A DNA stretch of 64,000 nt from Anticarsia gemmatalis (taxonomy: Eukaryota > Arthropoda > Insecta > Lepidoptera > Erebidae): the NCBI RefSeq assembly GCF_050436995.1, contig NC_134755.1, positions 2,171,001 through 2,235,000 of the forward strand. Reading direction: 5' to 3'. Under the pieces are notes generated by a model. That model was given only the letters and a program-made list of their open reading frames with translations. It was not told the DNA's origin and ran no database searches. Each line of letters starts with the position of its first letter. Position 1 is the first letter of the stretch. Of this stretch, positions 59,635-64,000 are shown in pieces. Position numbers and translations under genes: made by a program.

Positions 59635-59775
59635 ATAACCCTGTAAAGAGTCGTTGCATGCACGATTTATATTGATTATAAGTAATATCTGTATACTTCT
59701 TAAAAAAAGTAGCTGTATCAAACACACAACATAAGCCTATAGATAACCGATTCCGAATTCTATTTTTTGATTATT
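59635..59775 (+). repeat. Unclassified interspersed repeat, copy 2
   Basis: 'aagagtcgttgcatgcacg', 'tgattataagtaatatctg', 'aaaaaaagtagctgtatcaa' match 33105-33255 in order. Confidence 0.55.
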
Positions 59776-59937
59776 TCCACCAGCCACGAACCTTAGGGCC
59801 AAGCTACAACACACCAACGTGTTCGGCGCACTGCTTAATTTTATTCTACGACACTTTACTATAAATCTTGTGCTGCTGTGTGACGTTTTGCGTTGACACA
59901 TCGCAAGGTTGTGGTCTCACCTTCTTACCTACATATA

Positions 59938-60303
59938 CTGCCTCTGTGGCGCGGTCGGTAGTATATGCGACTGCGGTGCGAGAGGTCTCGGGTTCGAATC
60001 CTGGGTCGGGCCAAAAAAAAAGTCTTTTCTGAGATTTTCTGTTAAGAATTTCTTAAAGATTGCCCGGAGTTAGGAAGTTGAGGTCGAAGACCTCCGTGCC
60101 TCGGAGAGCACGTAAAGCCGTCGGTCCTGCGCCTGACCTCTCACTGGTCGTGTCGGTTATCCGTCCCACCAAACTATGAGAGTGATGGAATAGAGAGTGT
60201 ACCTGTGTATTGTGCACACACAAAGGCCTGCACAGATGGCCAGTTTCAATGAAACTGAACGCCGTAGCCGTATATCGGTTAGGAGGACATTATTATTATT
60301 ATA
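59938..60303 (+). mobile_element. Complete tRNA-derived SINE with ATT tail
   Basis: Head has A-box-like 'tggcgcggtcgg' and a perfect B box 'ggttcgaatcc' (59991-60001). Body 'gtgcctcggagagcacgtaa', 'agtttcaatgaaactgaacg'. Ends with an ATT microsatellite. The head does not close a proper acceptor stem, so it is not a functional tRNA gene. Confidence 0.88.
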
Positions 60304-61305
60304 CCATACACCTACTGCTACCTACTACCTACCCACCTTTCGTACAAGACTCTCTACTAAGTTGTTAGTCTAAACTAGCCAGCGTTTTAGCCTGCAAGTC
60401 CATTAATAACAACCGAAGCGCACAGCAGTAAACAGCAACCACTTAAAGCAATCATTAATCGAGGTTCTGTTCCTTCACAAAATTGTTCCTGAAATATTGC
60501 ACTACCGATGGGACTAATTTCATTTCTTACGATTTATCAAACGCAAAATTTTAATAGGTTATTGCGTTCTTCGTTCTAATTTAATTAATAAAATTGGATC
60601 CCTGATTTAGGGGCCTTCGGGGTAATTCTATTTTGTAATGAGGTTTTATTTTTATCTTTACAATAGCTCTTGTTCGTGACTCTGCTCTTGGAGACTATAG
60701 TTATATAGTTTATTACCCGCATTTCTAGAACCAAATCTTTAATTTGCGCTATCTCAAGTCTTAAACTATCTTTATACGCTTTTTTTTACAGATCAATTCA
60801 ATGGGGAATAGGCAAGAAGAAAAGACGGATAGACAGACAGAGCTACTTTCGCTTTACAATATCATTTATGAATCCAACCAGCTGGGTGCTCAGATCAACT
60901 TACACTCAACCATTTGAAATGACAGGTCAAAACTCCTTTAAACCAAATTCCTTCACTCACTTCTGCTGTCAATTGTCATTGAAAAGTCTCTAAAACAGCC
61001 AATCTGTTAATTTTTTGATCCTATAAGCCTTTTAACATTATAATGATTCTCTTAGTAGGCAGTAAACGAGGTCGACGATTAAGCTGTAAGCTAGGCCCGG
61101 TTTACTAATAAGCCTAAGTAATGAGTGGCCTCTTGGCTTATGACATTAACACTAACTGGGTAAAGGCGAGTTCAAGGAGAAGGAAAATTATTTAAATCTG
61201 AATTTTAATTCAGGATTTTGGTAGGCCAGGAAAACCGTCTTAGTAGAAAGAAAGTTCTTATTTGATTGAATATACATATTATTATTTGCTACAAGAGCAG
61301 CTTAG
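60304..61305. other. No gene seen
   Basis: AT-rich non-coding sequence. Confidence 0.45.
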
Positions 61306-61400
61306 CTTAGTTACCAACAGCCGCGCAGATCGGTAAGCTACGCTTGCCGAGGTTATTTTGTGGATGGGCGACCTGCTTGATTTCATCTGGTTATTTTTTC
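61306..61400 (+). mobile_element. 5S-rRNA-headed SINE, head only
   Basis: 'accaacagccgcgcagatcg', 'gtaagctacgcttgccgagg' and 'tgtggatgggcgacctgc' correspond to the 5S-like head. The body is missing. Confidence 0.7.
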
Positions 61401-61860
61401 TACAAATTCTGTACAAGACTATTTCTCCTACATACATTAGGTCAAAGGTTAGAGAAATGCACCCTGAAGCCTAGCATGTGTGCCCAATGTATTGAGTGAT
61501 CCCATGGGATCTTTCTCCAATTTGTCCCCTAGTCTCTTTAACTTAAAACAAAATCGTGCATGCTGCCCACATCCTAACTCACGGTAGCCAATTCCACAAT
61601 CATTAGTTAGAGGTACTTAACTGTAGTTAAAGTTATAGTGAAGCCGTCCCTTCTAATGGCATTATGCTGTTTGGGTCAGCTCCACTAAGAACTAAGGTCC
61701 ATAACACACTGCAACTTTCACACGCAAGAACAACCAATTTGAAAATAGTTGTTATTAGGACCGCATACAGTGTTCAATATATACATAAGTTTGTTTATAT
61801 CAGTTGTCTGACTTACCATGGTGCAAACAAACTCTGATTTGTTTGAATAATCTGTGGTCA

Positions 61861-61908
61861 CTTCGGACGAGACCCTTGCCCAGTAGTAGGACAGTAATGT
61901 GCTAAAGA
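61861..61908 (+). mobile_element. 48-bp SINE-tail micro-insertion with perfect 12-bp TSD
   Basis: The insert holds 'gacgagacccttgcccagta' and 'gtaggacagtaatg'. It is bounded by aatctgtggtca at 61849-61860 and 61909-61920. Confidence 0.88.
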
Positions 61909-61920
61909 AATCTGTGGTCA

Positions 61921-62869
61921 ATTGTGTATTTTTAATCCTTTTTTTAGTAATTACCCTACAGTTCCACAGCTGGCCAAGGTCTGCTCTCGGAAAAAGGAAT
62001 AAAAAAGACCACTTTGTGTAAGTGCACATAAGAGACAATTTGTCAAAAAATCTAAAGCGGTTTCCTGATTTTAATTATGAAGTAATAAAAATGCTAACTA
62101 TTCATTACTTTTTACGATAACGTAACTTGATTAGAACTGTCAGTCATATCAGTATGTAGCGAATGCTGCACTCATCAATCGCTGCTTTCATTGCAATGAC
62201 TAAGACAAAAATGTTTCTAACGGTCAAAGGCTTTCAAAATAAAATCATAAATTATCCTCGAGTGACCTGTATGATCGCAATAACCTCTAAAAATACTTAA
62301 CAGCAAAAAACTGTGAGTACATTACATAGTTTATTCACAATGGGTCTGCAACGACTCTGTATAAAGTAGGCCACAATAGCCGTATGGCCGAATTTCTGAG
62401 GATAATGCCAAAGACTTTTATACCAAAATGTTGTTAGCCCCACCTCGTGGCTTGGTGTAAGTTAATACACCCCTACGTTGGGGACATTAAAACTGCGAGA
62501 CTGTTTGTGATAATTGGTTTTATGGATTTCCTTTTTAGAAGCTTGAGCAATAGGAAGAAAGGTATGTAAAAAGGAAAGTAATAACCAGGATATCTATACT
62601 ATACTTTATATACTTACTTATATGATTTCACAAATAACAAATGCAATAATAATTCACAATAAACATAGATAAAGATTCGAGATTAAATAAAGTAAGGTAA
62701 TATAGTGACTTTAGTCAATACAACTTGAACTAGTACCGCGATTGCGGTACTGTGCCCCTAACGTATGCAACAACAAATTTTCATTAATCATTAAGTCCAA
62801 CGCTTACTAGTCGTTATTACTAATTGTAGATAATATCGCTACAGTTTGTTTAAGTCAAGTTGACTATAC
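61921..62869. other. No gene seen
   Basis: AT-rich. Includes a small perfect hairpin (agtaccgc/gcggtact) at 62732-62751. Confidence 0.45.
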
Positions 62870-63005
62870 CACTATCGACTTCAGACAACCGGCTAGCTAT
62901 CGAAAAATGTTGTATAACAAACAGGTCAGTGCCTCTAGCGGGCGTCGAAGAAACTAATTTGGCAGTATATTTTAAATGTCAAACTCTCGATACTCGATGG
63001 TTCTA
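62870..63005. mobile_element. 'actatcgact' MITE-like copy
   Basis: 'taccactatcgacttcagac', 'cctctagcgggcgtcgaag' and 'ttaaatgtcaaactctcgat' match 51511-51660. Confidence 0.65.
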
Positions 63006-63461
63006 GTTGTAAAGAATCGTGCTACTGGTCAGTTATAGTTCATACAAAATGTATCGCAAATCGATATTCAATAGCGGTAGGAAATCAGACTAACAAAAAT
63101 AAATTTCGAAGCTCCACAATCAACAATAAGTACCAAACTACCGAATCTCAATTCCCGCTGATCTTGAACCCACAACATAGAGCAATGCCACGCATGACCG
63201 ACGCGACTGGTCTCTCTGATAAAAGGATTTGCGCTTAAAGCCATGTTGTCTGACCGACCTGGTGAATAGCTCGCCCTATATTGTACTCCGATGGACCGAT
63301 GCCTTTTCACGTTTTTTTTAATAAGCATTTGTACGATGACGTGTTAAGCACCTGCTTTGTGCTCTCGTTCATTTGTTTTTCAATTGGATTAAGCGTCGTT
63401 TTGAATTATGAGTCCGTTTTGTTTATTGGAAATTGGTTATTGTTTTGTGTTATTTTTTCAT
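63006..63461. other. No confident gene
   Basis: An 86-codon minus open frame (63068-63328) has mixed composition but no domain that I recognise. No splice context supports it. Confidence 0.35.
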
Positions 63462-63565
63462 AGCCGTGCGAGTGGTACAAATATTCACCTCCCACGCAAG
63501 GATTTAAATGTGTGGTATGATATAACCCAATTTTTTAAGTTGTGTGTGTATTAGAAACTGTCTGC
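63462..63565 (+). mobile_element. tRNA-SINE head
   Basis: 'agccgtgcgagtggtacaa', 'cacctcccacgcaaggattt' and 'gtgtgtgtattagaaact' are the head and start of the body of the 40428 family. Confidence 0.6.
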
Positions 63566-64000
63566 TTTTATTGCCTTTTTACTTACTTGGTCTTTCATAA
63601 GAATATAACAATTAAATATAACAGCCATTACAAAAAATAGGTGTACGAATACAGAACCAATGCTGACTAACATTTAAGAAAAGCACCCTCTAGCTTTGCA
63701 GTTAAGTTTGGGTGACTGGCGAAATCGGACGGAGGCTTATACCTTGCATCAAAAACTGCCAAATAATGAAGATGATTAATGCCTTTGTCAAGGGATTTGA
63801 GTGCTTACTCTGTTTTTTCGTCTGCGCTATTTTTTACAAACTTTAAAAAAGGAAGAGGTTCTCAATTTCATCAAGATGCTAATTATCTTTGTTTATTTTA
63901 ATTTGAAAGTATTTTTATAAAAGACCTAGCAACGCATGATTGTCTCTTAGTGCCTAATTGTGTAGAAAAACTTAAACTTTATTTAAGAAAGCACCCATTT
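63566..64000. other. No gene seen
   Basis: AT-rich sequence to the window edge. Confidence 0.45.

Noticed and set aside
59938..60010. Functional tRNA gene
   Set aside because: Box A and B are present but the acceptor stem does not close, and the sequence continues as a SINE with an ATT tail.

Overview
This window looks like lepidopteran (moth or butterfly) nuclear DNA. It is AT-rich, has spliced gene structure with GT-AG introns, and is saturated with short repeats that I recognise from Lepidoptera: tRNA-headed SINEs whose tail reads 'gcccagcagtgggac', 5S-rRNA-headed SINEs, and many small non-autonomous Helitrons (A|TC...CTAG|T ends, internal GTTT microsatellite). There is no bacterial, viral or CRISPR-like organisation. 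The species cannot be fixed from sequence alone.

Only one host protein-coding gene can be reconstructed with confidence. It is a six-exon, 314-residue secreted C-type lectin with two carbohydrate-recognition-like domains (immulectin type), on the minus strand at 49646-52927. All five introns are phase 1 with consensus ends. The reading frame is continuous, and there is a candidate TATA box upstream and an AATAAA downstream. Both CRDs keep the structural cysteines but lack a canonical EPN/QPD sugar-binding tripeptide. Every one of its introns carries a transposable-element fragment.

Layout. 1-13 kb: gene desert with Helitrons (2571, 5043, 12201), SINE pieces and a hairpin MITE (3772). 13-31 kb: desert with two promoter-like modules (TATA at 13386 and 30295), three places with E2F-like sites (1848, 14577, 19053-19111), a TIR MITE (25309) and SINEs. 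31-47 kb: SINEs including 5S-headed copies, a SINE with a double palindrome (34122-34219), a mariner remnant (37947), a 111-bp LINE tail with target-site duplication (38173), a hAT MITE (39891) and more Helitrons. 47-49 kb: a 5'-truncated LINE with an open RNase H frame nested in a SINE (48092-48857). 49.4-53 kb: the lectin gene. 53-64 kb: an AGGGTTCCGTACC TIR element, interrupted SINEs, adjacent Helitrons (57968 and 58202), a Harbinger-like MITE (59215), a complete tRNA-SINE (59938) and a 48-bp micro-retroinsertion with a perfect 12-bp duplication (61861).

Most other open frames over 60 codons lie in repeats or in unpatterned AT-rich DNA, and I do not consider them genes. Element boundaries and family names were assigned by eye; no database search was possible.
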